The notes under the pieces are model-generated. The model saw only the letters and a program-made list of their open reading frames with translations. It was not told the origin of the DNA and did no database searches. From Bombyx mori (taxonomy: Eukaryota > Arthropoda > Insecta > Lepidoptera > Bombycidae), in assembly GCF_030269925.1 (NCBI RefSeq), contig NC_085127.1:12717501-12781500 (forward strand): 64,000 nucleotides of DNA, written 5' to 3'. The first letter of the stretch is position 1; each line of letters opens with the position of its first letter. The position numbers were made by a program, and so were the translations under genes. Below are positions 34,701 through 44,523 of the stretch, piece by piece.

Positions 34701-35258
34701 TATGGCTCTTGTAGCTAACGGCCGTCTGGTGTAGTGGTAAGTGACATGATCACTACACAAGAGGGTCGCGGGTTCGAATCCCGCCAAGGGAGGATATTTG
34801 TATAATAAATATAAAATATCTTTTCCAGGCTTATGGATGTATATTAAATATATGTATGTATATTATAAAAATCTTACATTTATTTCCGTTATCTGGTACC
34901 TGTAACACAAGTTCTTTACGAACTTAGCACGGGACCAGTAAACGTGGCGTGATTCTTAGTAAATATTTATTATTAATATTATTTATAGACGAGCATACCG
35001 TCCACCTGATGGTGAGTGATTACCATCACCCATAGACGTCAGCAATGCCAGGGGCAGATCCAAGCCGCTGCCTACCATTAAGTACTCTCCACAAGCCTCG
35101 TTTGAAGAAGGACATGTCATAGCGCTCGGGAAACACCGTGGAGGGGAGCTCGTTCCAAAGCTATACATAATAAAAGCGATATTCCTTAATTGAATAAAAC
35201 AGACCAATTGAACAGGACTCAGGTGAGCGGACATGTTTTGGACGTAAGAATAGTCTGA
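28205..35258 (+). CDS. hnRNP M-like protein with three RRMs (8 exons)
   Basis: Join 28205-28735, 29112-29265, 29851-29893, 30493-30616, 31338-31466, 32101-32853, 33879-34014, 35203-35258: 1926 nt, 641 residues, phases all consistent. Residues 1-150 are acidic/lysine-rich and disordered, with a basic patch (RPLKRYRNRVSRRWKRLRKD). RRM1 is about 155-227 (LTVSKIPSTW ... GNKLEVVME), RRM2 about 279-348 (WVHVTNF ... MLNGQMLYGNPLNVKIER), followed by LPKGLAAVGLGLG, a hallmark after RRM2 in hnRNP M/MYEF2. A Met/Pro/Gln-rich linker leads to RRM3, about 571-641 (ATVQLNNLPSSIT ... VSGHVLDVRIV, stop). Such proteins bind G/U-rich pre-mRNA and act in splicing or mRNA localisation (fly Rumpelstiltskin). The RRMs are diverged, so this may be a paralogue, not the orthologue. 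AATAAA lies 92 nt past the stop. Confidence 0.85.
29112..29265 (+). CDS. RRM gene exon 2: rest of RRM1
   Basis: Acceptor actttcag|tgt, donor gaa g|gtaagt. Encodes GPVEDLTLLKDQGGHGSIRL and IIEGNKLEVVME. Confidence 0.85.
29851..29893 (+). CDS. RRM gene exon 3: 43-nt linker exon
   Basis: Acceptor gttcacag|tt, donor aga at|gtaagt. Encodes VSSISDPTSETENRM, a polar linker. Phase fits both neighbours. Confidence 0.75.
30493..30616 (+). CDS. RRM gene exon 4: RRM2 start
   Basis: Acceptor aattatag|g, donor aat|gtaagt. Ends GITPPIDKWVHVTN, the RNP2 strand of RRM2. Confidence 0.8.
31107..31315 (+). repeat. CpG-rich repeat, copy 1
   Basis: Begins ttaagctattgcatag and contains ccttgagcgcggcgac, ttccgtaacgaaaa, tagctcgcgttcaacacatt and tagtgtttgtgaataagcgc. 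Copy 2, in opposite orientation, is at 57418-57625. Much richer in CpG than its surroundings. Lies just before exon 5. No coding frame; nature unknown. Confidence 0.6.
31338..31466 (+). CDS. RRM gene exon 5: RRM2 core
   Basis: Acceptor attacag|ttt, donor cag|gtacgc. Encodes FRCDKTELRDVMELAGQVLI and YAKVMYSHPLEAVQ (RNP1 strand and second helix). Confidence 0.85.
31551..31615 (+). repeat. RTE-like LINE 3' tail with (gat)n
   Basis: The aggcctatgttcagcagtgg segment followed by tgatgatgatgatgatg is the usual 3' end of RTE-type LINEs in moths, from memory. Intronic. Confidence 0.5.
32101..32853 (+). CDS. RRM gene exon 6: RRM2 end, linker, RRM3 start
   Basis: Acceptor atttcag|gca, donor aac|gtgagc. 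Begins AVSMLNGQMLYGNPLNVKIE, then the LPKGL..GLGLG motif, a 200-residue Met/Pro/Gln/Asn-rich linker (MPRPHIAPGALRGPGQMIRP), and ends ISATVQLNN, the first strand of RRM3. Confidence 0.88.
33612..33850 (-). repeat. Bm1-type SINE, 5'-truncated
   Basis: Near complete from the ttatttattgcttagatgga end to ggtcctaccaccagta; ends about 28 bp before exon 7. Antisense in intron 6. Confidence 0.75.
33879..34014 (+). CDS. RRM gene exon 7: RRM3 core
   Basis: Acceptor ctatttcag|tta. Encodes LPSSITMPMLCEKLSQSGEI and CAVVRFANPPQAERCF. The donor c|gtatcc is weak by consensus and its bases after GTA belong to the Helitron at 34018. The phase (1 nt left over) fits exon 8. Confidence 0.75.
34018..34561 (+). mobile_element. 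Non-autonomous Helitron at a splice donor
   Basis: Starts TC after A (34017|34018) and ends gggtctgCTAG followed by T. 544 bp. Contains the cacaccgtgtgcagtttgac and agatggcgc segments. Its first base is three bases inside intron 7, so it supplies donor positions +4 onward. Confidence 0.7.
34716..34979 (+). repeat. tRNA-derived SINE
   Basis: Promoter-like A box (about tggtgtagtggtaagtg) and B box (gggttcgaatcccgcc), then a body ending with gttctttacgaacttagcac, ggaccagtaaacgtggcgtg and an AT-rich tail. The tRNA-like head does not fold as a full tRNA. Intron 7. Confidence 0.7.
34985..35165 (-). repeat. Family B LINE 3' end
   Basis: From gacgagcataccgtccacct to gtggaggggagctcgttcc, about 40 bp before exon 8. 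Antisense. Confidence 0.7.
35203..35258 (+). CDS. RRM gene exon 8: last RRM3 strand and stop
   Basis: Acceptor aataaaacag|ac; reads (H)QLNRTQVSGHVLDVRIV then TGA. The pattern x-L-N-x-x-x-V-S-G-x-x-L-D-V-R-I fits the final helix and strand of hnRNP M RRM3, and phase agrees with exon 7. The polypyrimidine tract is poor, so cDNA support would be welcome. Confidence 0.65.
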
Positions 35259-35350
35259 AGAGATCTATATGGCCACCGAGTGATGATATGACGTCATTGT
35301 ACAAAACAAAATATGGAAGAACTGACGTATTGTAAAAAACGTTGTTGTTT

Positions 35351-35356
35351 AATAAA
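35351..35356 (+). promoter_or_regulatory. Poly(A) signal AATAAA, RRM gene
   Basis: AATAAA 92 nt beyond the TGA of exon 8. Confidence 0.6.
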
Positions 35357-35784
35357 ACAGCTCATCTTATCATTGTGTTTTTTTTCTTTAAATGTGTGGG
35401 TGCTAAAACGTTATTATTAAAATGTATAGATTTTAGAAGATTCTAGAAATTCTAGCAAACTAGAGTTCACCTACCTCCGCATTTAGTAATTATTACGATG
35501 ATAATATGTTTTAATCATCCGCGGTGTCCACCTTATAAAATTTATTGTTGTATAGTAAAAATTGTAAGTAATGATTGTTTACTAATATGTTAGTCGATGT
35601 ATATCAATAAGTCATGGAAAACTGTTCCGAAAAAGGTTCAACCATTGGAGACTATAGCATCACGCAGTAAAATTTAAACACAAGTAAAATTATGTACGGA
35701 TATTAACAAAGCCTTTAGAGTTAGGGAGTTTGTCTATATCGTCACTCTCACGGTAACCCCTTAAAATATTAAAATACCACAAAA

Positions 35785-36130
35785 CGGTAAACAGTCGCCG
35801 TCACCCAAAACACGTCATTTCGGATCCTCCCGATCCAATATCGGCGCTTTTAGGAATTTCTAACACCGGTCACCGTCCTCGTAAAACCCGTCGAATGTGA
35901 TGAAGGGTTCGTCGTCAAAATTCGTCGTTATTAGTTTTAACCCACAGACACAGCCCACTGAGTTTCTCCGCCGGATCTTCGCAGTGGGTCGCGCTTCCGA
36001 TCCGGTGGTAGATTGAGCGAAGTGCTGATCTTGCTAGGGTAAGCTAAGTCTCCCAGGTTGAGCCCCGCGAGCTCGCCTACACATTTGGTGAAGCTAGCAT
36101 AACCCATCGAGGCTACTAGCAATAGATAGT
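35785..36130 (+). repeat. Family C LINE 3' end
   Basis: Has cacgtcatttcggatcctcc (ORF end region), the cccactgagtttctccgccg UTR and ends near aggctactagcaatagata. Confidence 0.65.
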
Positions 36131-36217
36131 CAAAAATCTCATAAGTTATCGCTAGATCCAGTTCACCCAGTTAGCAAAATAATAGATCTCAATAATGGAC
36201 ACAACAAATAGTGTTTT

Positions 36218-36325
36218 TTTTTATTGCTTAGATGGGTGGACGAGCTCACAGCCCACCTGGTGTTAAGTGGTTACTGGAGCCCGTGGACATCTACACCGTA
36301 AATGCGCCACCCACCTTGAAAATAC
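36218..36325 (-). repeat. Truncated Bm1-type SINE
   Basis: Only the 3' ~100 bases, ttattgcttagatgggtgga to cgccacccaccttga. Confidence 0.65.
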
Positions 36326-36785
36326 ATTATATATGATATGTCAACCTTTAGTCAAGTTAAATTAATAAAATAAACCTCAGCATTACATTCCTGGGAATAG
36401 TAGGTACACTCAATAAACTAAAGCAACGACCTCCAAACAAACAGTATCTCTTAATGTCATCTAGTTACAATATCGAAAAAAAAGGGATTAATATCTATAA
36501 ATCCTAATTTGGAGACCCTTGCCCAATAAAATATTATCTGTGACAAAATTATGAAACTACCGCCAAAAATAGGGAAAAATATAAACACGTCCCGGCATAA
36601 ATTAATTAAAGTTGTTTTGCGTATTCAAAAACGACCTACCTATCGCGATCATCTCCGTCACCCTGAATTATGAGGTGGTAAAAAAGGCGGTTGCCTAGAG
36701 AAACTGAAGTCCACATTCTATTCTACGAAAACGCTTGACAAGTTAATGCACCGTCTCTTTCTATTCCCTCATCTTAAAATTCTTA

Positions 36786-37229
36786 TCTATACTTACTAAT
36801 ATTATAAAGAGGAAAGATTTGTTTGTTTGTTTGTATTGAATAGGCTCCGAAACTACTGAACCGATTTGAAAAATTCTTTCACTGTTTGGAAGCTACACTA
36901 TTCCGAGTGACATGGGCTATATATAATCTTTTTTGAAAAAAATTAGGAATCCTTACTAAAACTCCAATAATGTAACCCAAGGTGTAAAAAAATTACCTAA
37001 AATATTCTTTACATCGCGTGCCCTGCGAAAACTATTGATGATAGAATAAAATAATGTACTACGACTTTATAGAACATATTATTATTTACAAAAAGTGTCG
37101 CGACAGCATATTTCTAACTATTATAGTTATAACGCAACAAGTAATCTTTTATTTAAAAAAAAAAAAACAACGTCAAATATCGTTGAAATTTTTGTTAAAG
37201 ACCCGAGCGGAGCCGGAACGGGCCGCTTG
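36786..37229 (+). mobile_element. Non-autonomous Helitron (gagcggagccgg type)
   Basis: A|TC at 36785/36786 and 3' end gagcggagccggaacgggcc then gcttg, a mutated CTAG. Its internal actattgatgatagaataaa is shared with 38095-38499 and 53638-53841. Confidence 0.7.
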
Positions 37230-37378
37230 TACCCTGTTACATTCCTTTCATAATGAACGACTAGCGAAAACGGTATGTTTATAAAAAATATTGGAAGTAC
37301 CAGTATAAATTAAGAAAGTATGTATTCTAACTCGATTTAGGTCATTAACGTCGTCGGAAACCGGTAACTATTTATTAA

Positions 37379-37803
37379 CTAGAGGTCGCCCAGTGGTCGA
37401 AATTCGATCATAATTAATTTAAATTTTATGTTTGAACATTATTATAGTTCTATTTTCAAAGACCTTACTTCTATCACAGATTTCACCAAGGTTACACTAT
37501 AGACAAATAATAATAAAGACAAACAATATTAATCTAGTCTCAATTTGACCACAGACTTAGCAATAAACAAAAAAGTATTTATGCGTGTGTGTGTCAAATA
37601 CATGCTAGTGTGTGTATATAAGGTTTTTTTTAAATTGATTTAATGTACATATTTTTATACATTATTTTAAAAAGATATTAGCATTCTGCATTCCTTCTCT
37701 CTATTCTCTATAAGTGTGGGAAATTTCATACTCCTCTGTCAACGCAACTTTCGTAAAAATGGGTAGGTACAAAGTTTTTGCTTCACGTATTGATTGATTA
37801 TGA
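37379..37803 (-). mobile_element. Non-autonomous Helitron (tcgaaattcga type)
   Basis: CTAG at 37379-37382 after A; the other end is slightly degenerate (gattatga). Same family as 47780-48197 and 55877-56321. Confidence 0.65.
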
Positions 37804-38094
37804 ATAGTAATTACAAAACGCATCTGTTCCCGACCTACATGAATTTAAAGAAAAACTCGTTAAATGTACATTGCCAATGCCTAAATATACGTCCTAATAA
37901 TGCTGGTTAGTATATACAGCACGTAATTTATATCAGAAATTGACAATATCTAGTTGGTAGCTAATTAGATTACCGTATAATATTGTGTTACAATGTCATG
38001 GCTGATTAATTGTATTGTTTAGAGCTAATATGATGTAAAGGCGGCATGAGTGCATTGTTTCGGAATTATATCCAATATCTTGAATTATAAAATA

Positions 38095-38499
38095 CTAGCG
38101 GCCCGCTCCGGCTCCGCTCTGGTCTTTAACAAAAATTTCAACGATATTTGGCGTTGTTTTATTTTGTTAAATAAAAGAACACGCATTTCGGCATAACTAT
38201 AATAGTATATGCTCTCGCGACACTTTTTGTAAATAATAATGTGTTCTACAAAGTCGTAGTACATTATTTTATTCTATCATCAATAGTTTTCGCAGGGCAC
38301 GCGATGTACAGAATATTTTAGGTAATTTCTTTACACCTTGGGTTACATGTCTATCGGTTACACATCTATAATAAATGTCACTCGGGAATAGTGTAGCTTC
38401 CAAACAGTGAAAGAATTTTTCTAATCGGTTCAGTAGTTTCGGAGCCTATTCAATACAAACAAACAAACAAATCTTTCCTCTTTATAATATTAGTATAGA
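38095..38499 (-). mobile_element. Non-autonomous Helitron (gagcggagccgg type)
   Basis: CTAG at 38095-38098 after A and GA at 38498-38499 before T. Inverted relative to its relative at 36786-37229, so the pair can form a long hairpin with a 0.87-kb loop. Confidence 0.75.
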
Positions 38500-38849
38500 T
38501 ATGTAAGAATTATAATCCCGATTGATCGATTGGTTAAATATTAGTACTTTTGTTTAGTATTGTAGTTTTCCTGATCCAAGAGGCAATATCAGTGGCAACT
38601 AATGCGTTGTCACCGACTCCTCAAATCTCTTTTGAAGAAGGAATTCATTTCAAAATCGGATAGTACCTACGTAGCAAGAAGATCTCTATAAATATTGTCG
38701 ATCGAAGATTGAAATGTACTGGATGAACATAGATTAACATATAACTAGATTAACTTTAATATAGATTAAGTGGTGGTGGGTGAAGCTACAGCAATAAAGT
38801 CTTAGAGCAGAACATGGACCATTTTATGTCTGTGACAGCGGCTTAGTTT

Positions 38850-38945
38850 AGCTTTAGAGCCCCTGGCGTTGATTTTTTTGATGAGCGACGGGTGACTACT
38901 TACAATCGAGTGGGCTGTATAGTCGTTTGTCTATAATGAAAAATA
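38850..38945 (+). repeat. Degenerate family B LINE 3' end
   Basis: Weak match to gcccctggcattgctg...ggtgggctgtatgctcgtctg; old copy. Confidence 0.4.
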
Positions 38946-39029
38946 TGGAACGTTCGTTGCAAGGAACCAATTATCCGTAAATCAAAAGATAACGAACGAT
39001 TCCTGTCATTAGGATTTATATACATATTG

Positions 39030-39285
39030 TAATGCATTTTTTTTATTTTTTATTGCTTAGATGGTTGGACGAGTTCACAGCCCACCTGGTGTTAAGTGGT
39101 TACTGGAGCCCATAGACATCCACAACCTAAATGCGCCACCCACCTTGAGATATAAGTTCTAAGGTCTCAAGTATAGTTACAACGGCTGCCCCACTCTTCT
39201 AACCGAAACGCATAACTGCTTCACGACAGAAATAGGCAGGGCGGTGGTACCGCGCGGACTCACAAGAGGTCCTACCACCAGTAAT
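39030..39285 (-). repeat. Bm1-type SINE, 5'-truncated
   Basis: From ttttattgcttagatggttg to ggtcctaccaccagtaat. Confidence 0.75.
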
Positions 39286-39344
39286 TGTAGTAACATATTG
39301 TAATGCAAATTTTTCACTATATCTTTAGATTCAGTTAAAGGTAC

Positions 39345-39460
39345 AACGGTAAGCAGCGGCTTGGCTCTGCACCTGGCATTGCTGACGTCCATGGGCGACG
39401 GTAACCACTCACCATCAGGTGGACGGTACGCTCGTCTGCCCACAAGGCAATAAAAATAAG
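39345..39460 (+). repeat. Family B LINE 3' end
   Basis: From agcagcggcttggctctgca to gtctgcccacaaggcaataa and an A-rich tail. Only ~60 bp from an oppositely oriented SINE. Confidence 0.65.
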
Positions 39461-40197
39461 GTGAGATATTAAAGATGAAAACAGTATGTCAAACTTACTA
39501 ATAGTTCAATAATACTATACTACACGGAAGCTATACGTATTGAAAATCCGATTTTGCAATGCGCTCATTATCTAAAAACAAAAGAAAGCAATTTTTTGTA
39601 TATTTCAAATGCGACGTTGGCGATCTTGAGCGCTTTCGTTTGTAAAGTTTCATTAGGCCTTATTATCTACATAACTATTACCTACATCACTCTTAAGAAT
39701 TTTTATTAGAAATTCAGCACTACCGGTCTGAACGCGGAGAAATGCTGATTAAAACGCATCTCAAATTACGTGTTTAAAAATTTTCAATGCATTTTTATGT
39801 TCCGGGCACTCGAGAGAAAATGTTATTTACATAAATTTTTATTTCCTCCGCTATTCTAGATTAAATTGTTCGTTGCTTGCAGAAGAGCCATATTCTAAAA
39901 TGTATATATTTTTTTACTATAATAATTACGATTTTTTCTTACTTACTTTGATTCATAGCGTTGTGGTTTATCCTACAACATTTTTCCCACACTTAAAAAC
40001 AGGCAAGCGTCATTGCTTCGCAGGAATAATAGATCGAATGGTGTTTGATATGTATTATTAAATACTAAAATAGGTACAACAAACCTCGTTCCACTGGATT
40101 ATAAGTACTCACCAGAGCTTATGGGCACCTCAATGTGAGTGCTACTGAATTAATAAATTTATTGTGATCTAATAAATTCTATGACGGCTGTCCCACC
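39461..40197. other. Intergenic, nothing recognised
   Basis: AT-rich, no coding signal or repeat match. Confidence 0.35.
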
Positions 40198-40588
40198 CAT
40201 GGCCGGATTTAGGAGAGGGTAACCGGGGAGAACCGGGCCTGCACAAACGGATGGCCCCCACAACAGATACTTTGGACAAAATATCATTCAAATTCCGAAA
40301 AGTAAACACTAGTAAACATGTTCTTTCTCCTTCGATATTCTTTTTTCGCTGCTTTGCTTAACGTTAACATTAACACTGAAATTTTATTTCAAATAATTCT
40401 TATCTCCGATTATATTTATGTATGTTTGTTGAATATTAAGAGAATCTACGTGGTTTCACAATAAATTATTATTTATTGGAAAACTCGACTGAAAAAAATA
40501 GTTCATTTTATTTGGAAAATAATTTGGGGCCAGAGGGCCTCGGCTCCTCTGTTGCCTCGAGGCCTCCAGATCTCTAAATCCGGCTCTG
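40198..40588. mobile_element. TIR element with gccggatttag ends
   Basis: The left end tggccggatttaggagaggg is inverted at the right end (tctctaaatccggctctgg). ggcc-rich segments lie inside both ends. ~390 bp, no ORF. Confidence 0.5.
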
Positions 40589-40999
40589 GTCTCAACTATT
40601 AAGCCGAAACGCATGATTGCTTCGTGCCAGAAATGGGCAGGATAATGCTGCCTACCCCTACTGGTACACACTACCCCTACAACTAGCAAGGGTATTTCAT
40701 GAACACCCACAAGTTGGCTACACACGACAATTTGCTACGTGACATCTTTGTAATTAAAGGTGCGTTTTATTTGATATTAGCAACAACAGTTCGATGTCTT
40801 TAACTGAACCTCAATAAAGTTTACTCCATTGAAATAGCTGAAAAAGTGTTTTTTGTTATGATGTTTTTTCCAAAATTTAAAGTTTAAATGGCTCTCCTGT
40901 GAAAATTTGCAAAAATGTCGCTTAAATCAAAAAGCCATTCATCTTATACATAACGACGATTATACTAACGACGCGACGCTCATAAATCATTCAATTTAT

Positions 41000-41265
41000 G
41001 TTTTTTTTATTGCTTATCTTTATGGGTGGACGAGCTCACAGCTCGCCTGGTGTTAAGTGGTTACTGCAGTCCGTAGACATCTAAAATGTAAATGCGCCAC
41101 TCACCTTGAGATATAAGTTCTAAGGTCTCTGTATAGTTACAACGGCTGCCACACCGTTCAAACCGAAACGCATTAGCGCTTCACGGCAGAAATAGGCGGG
41201 GTGGTGGTACCTACACGTGCGGACTCACAAGAGCTCCTACCATCATATAAAATACCACCACTATA
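41000..41265 (-). repeat. Bm1-type SINE, 5'-truncated
   Basis: From tttttattgcttatctttat to gagctcctaccatcata. Confidence 0.7.
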
Positions 41266-41940
41266 ATACTAATGACGCGACGCTCATATAAAATTATTCG
41301 AATTAGGTCTAAAAGACCGTGGCATTTCACAATGAAAAGCTCTTAAAATTGTATGACAAATGTAATTTAGTAGTATAGTATAGTAGTAGTATAGTATAGT
41401 AATGTCAGTTAGTAACGGCATCTTTAATAAACCAATATCGCTGCAAAATATGAGAGAAGTTGAGCCCCTTATCTTATTATATCGAACTCAATAAATTGGG
41501 ATTTTCCCAGAATCATGTATTTACGGGCACAAGGGACGCACGGTACAATGTTATGATTGTGAACAATAAATAGCCTTCATAGGACTATGGAACTTATAGA
41601 AAAGTATGCTTAGGCGTGCTTAGTGACTTTTTATCTTTCGGATGTGTATCAACTCTTAAACGCACTACGTCTAAGACTTTCGTCCTAATTAAAGAAGTGG
41701 TCATGAGAGCATAACTGAACAAAAATGCTTCATTTTCTAATGAAATCCCTTAATCTATTTTTAGTAAATGCATAAGTTTAAAGTAAAAAGTACAGTGTCA
41801 CGTTTGATGTTCAAACAGTTAAAAGTTCAGATTTTTATTTAAACTCAAAATCAAGTTGCAGGTCTGTGTTACAAACATAGGACCTCTAGTGGGCATGGCT
41901 TCGATGAACTATCTGGCGACTTAGGTAGTAGTGTTAGTTA
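41266..41940. other. Intergenic, simple repeat only
   Basis: Contains a tagtatagtagtagtatag satellite-like run at about 41364-41402; otherwise nothing recognised. Confidence 0.4.
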
Positions 41941-41941
41941 T

Positions 41942-42305
41942 GTTTTTTCTCCCATATGCTGATAGCCTTGAGAGGCTATTTCAGCGTTGCCTTAACGTGT
42001 AGGTGAGCTCTCAGGGCTCAAACCGGAGTGTTGCTAACACTGGTCCTAGCAAGAGCAGTAGTGCTTCGCAGAATCTACCGCGGGATCGGAAACGCGACCC
42101 ACTGAGAAGATCCGGCGAGAAACTTGGTGCGCTTTGTCTATGGGTTAATTCACTCGTCGAGCCCTTCGTCCCAAGCGACGGGTTGGGCGAGGACGGTGAC
42201 CGGTGCTTGAGGTACCTAAAAGCACCGTTAATGGATCAGGAGGATCCGTAATGACGTGCTTAGGGCCACGTCGACTGTTTACCATTTGGTCCACAGGATT
42301 AATTA
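41942..42305 (-). repeat. Family C LINE 3' end
   Basis: The minus frame ends INPVDQMVNSRRGPKHVITD ... GRRARRVN, stop, then the 3' UTR to about 41942. The best-preserved C-terminus of the family in this window. Confidence 0.7.
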
Positions 42306-42628
42306 TGTGAATACATGTAATACTCAACGTAATTTTGCTTTCACTACGAAGTAGAAAATTATCAGCAGTAAATTAATAAGAGCTACGAAATTTAAGTTAA
42401 TTAATTCCATTCGTTTGACCACCTTGTTAAGATCCTCCGTTATTAATTAAAATAATAATGGAGAACGAATCAATCTAATTAGAATTTTTAAATTAGGTAA
42501 GTAAAATTGCTTCCAAGATTAAAATGTAATTGGGAGGTGTCGCATAAAAATATTTGCTAAATATCATGATCTGGAGTCTCTGTAGGCGCTTGATCCTTAT
42601 TGAATTTTGTTTTCAACTGACTGACTGA

Positions 42629-42760
42629 CTCGGCGGCGCAGTGGTTAGCGGCCTTGACTGTTGCCCGAGGGTCGTGGGTTCGATTCGCACATCTGAAACA
42701 TTCGTGTGCTGCACATGGTGCTTATTATCTTTAAATCTATATATTTAAACGTATATACGT
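42629..42760 (+). repeat. tRNA-derived SINE, different type
   Basis: A box-like gcagtggttagcgg and B box gggttcgattcgcac, about 35 bases apart, then catctgaaacattcgtgtgc. Same layout as 34716 but a different body. Confidence 0.6.
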
Positions 42761-42761
42761 A

Positions 42762-43010
42762 CGTTTTTTTTATTGCTTAGATGGGTGGACGAGCTCACAG
42801 CCCACCTGGAGTTAAGTGGTTACTAAAGCCCATAGACATCTACGACGTAAATGCGGCACCCACCTTGAGATATAAGTTCTAAGGTCTCAGTATAGTGACA
42901 ACGGCTGCCCCAACCTTCAAACCGAAACGCATTACTGCTTCACGGCAGAAATAGGCAGGGTGGTGGTACCTAGCCGCGCGGACTCACAGGAGGTCCTACC
43001 ACCAGGATGT
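42762..43010 (-). repeat. Bm1-type SINE, 5'-truncated
   Basis: From ttttttattgcttagatggg to aggtcctaccaccaggat. Directly adjoins the tail of the tRNA-derived SINE. Confidence 0.75.
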
Positions 43011-43355
43011 CTATCTCTGGTACCCATAATACAGGTAAACTTAATTTGGAGTTGGATGACCGTGCGTGATTTGTACCTAACTATTTTTTTTATTTACAAA
43101 ACAACAAAAAAAAAATTATCAACATTTTTAATGCGAAGCTTTCGCTAGTTTTTGATCGCGATTCAATCTTGCGTTTATTTCATTAATTTTACAATATCCG
43201 ACATTTCAAGTAGGTACACTAGAGTCTTGGACGAGTGATTAATTCGTCCAAAATTGGAATTGTCGTGGTTTCATTACGGAACTTGTAAAATTAATAAGTA
43301 AACGCGTGATTTAGCCGAAGCGCTTTTTAATGAAACTAATTTAATTATATACTTA

Positions 43356-43420
43356 TTGAACGGTCGAATGACTACTTGAACGGTCGAATGACTACTTGAA
43401 CGGTCGAAGGTCACTTGAAC
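43356..43420 (+). repeat. Three-copy 20-bp tandem repeat
   Basis: Unit ttgaacggtcgaatgactac at 43356 and 43376, and a shortened third unit at 43396, then the start of a fourth. A TATA-like cttatataagaacgg follows at once. Confidence 0.8.
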
Positions 43421-43905
43421 ATCTTATATAAGAACGGTCAATTATTATTCGTTCTTTTTCGTCTTTTTGTATATCTGTCTTTTCAGAAGTCAAAAAATGT
43501 ACTGCCTCGCTGCTGGTCACGTACGCCCTCGTTCCATTTATTTTCGAATTATTTTCAATTCTCTGTCTTAGTCTGTCTATGTCTAGTCATTACAGGTCTT
43601 ATGTCCTGTCAAAGAGGTTGCACGCCACGACACTTATATTAACGAGTAGAATGCGACCAGGTATATAATGTACGTGATTGAGATTTTTTTAACGTGACTT
43701 CCACGGTGCTTACGTAGACAGATTACTTTACGTGAGAGGCGATCTTGGTCGGACTAAGCTTAAGTTCCGCTCTGGGCCACCGTCAAAAATGACGCTCCAC
43801 TACGTATGCTTACACAGCTTGGATAAAAGTGCGAAGCAACCCTACTAACTCATACTACACTACTATCAGCATTGTGAGACTTAAATGTCAAAAATGTAAT
43901 AAAGT
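43421..43905. other. Unassigned sequence after the tandem repeat
   Basis: Starts with tatataag; contains a 75-codon ORF without recognisable domain and a segment gggccaccgtcaaaaatgac. Could be a solo LTR but no paired ends were found. Confidence 0.3.
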
Positions 43906-43907
43906 AG

Positions 43908-44145
43908 AAGGTACTGGTGGTAGGACCTTATGTGAGTCCGCACGGGTAGGTACCATCACCCCGCCTATTTCTGCCGTGAAGCAGTAATGCGTTTTGGTTT
44001 GAAGGGTGGGGCAGCCGTTGTAACTATACTGAGACCTTAGAACTCATATCTCAAGCACGCATTTACGTCGTAGATGTCTATGGGCTCCAGTAACCACTTA
44101 ACACCAGGTTGGCTGTGAGGTCGTCCACCCATCTGAGCAAAAAAA
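43908..44145 (+). repeat. Bm1-type SINE, 5'-truncated
   Basis: From aggtactggtggtaggacct to ccacccatctgagc and an A-run. Confidence 0.75.
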
Positions 44146-44523
44146 AAAAACTTCAAACAGTGACGGTAGATGTTAAATGGTTCTACCCAGCCTAAAGCAT
44201 GAACTAGAAGTGATTTTTGAGTGAAAAAAATAAGCTGGTTTTTCGAATAGGAATACATTTCAAATTGATCCCCAACCGCTTGCGATGCAACCCTCGGAAT
44301 AATGCAGTAAGCCTCGACGTATTACGCAGTAGTTCGTTTCCACAAAACTTAATTTCATGGTAATAATAATAAAGTTTGCGGTCGGCCATTACGAAATTGA
44401 TTTTGTAAGTGATCTCGCTGCACAGCTGAACTGGAGCAATCTCATTAAACTTATCGAATTTGAATAACGTGATTTTTATCGCTTGAGTTCTCCTTTCGTA
44501 AATAAGACATACTGTAAGTGTAG

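Noticed and set aside
34716..34800. tRNA gene
   Set aside because: A and B boxes are present but the acceptor arms do not pair, and a conserved SINE body follows.
42629..42700. tRNA gene
   Set aside because: No paired acceptor stem; downstream sequence is SINE-like.
43356..43420. CRISPR-like array
   Set aside because: Contiguous tandem units without spacers in an insect genome.
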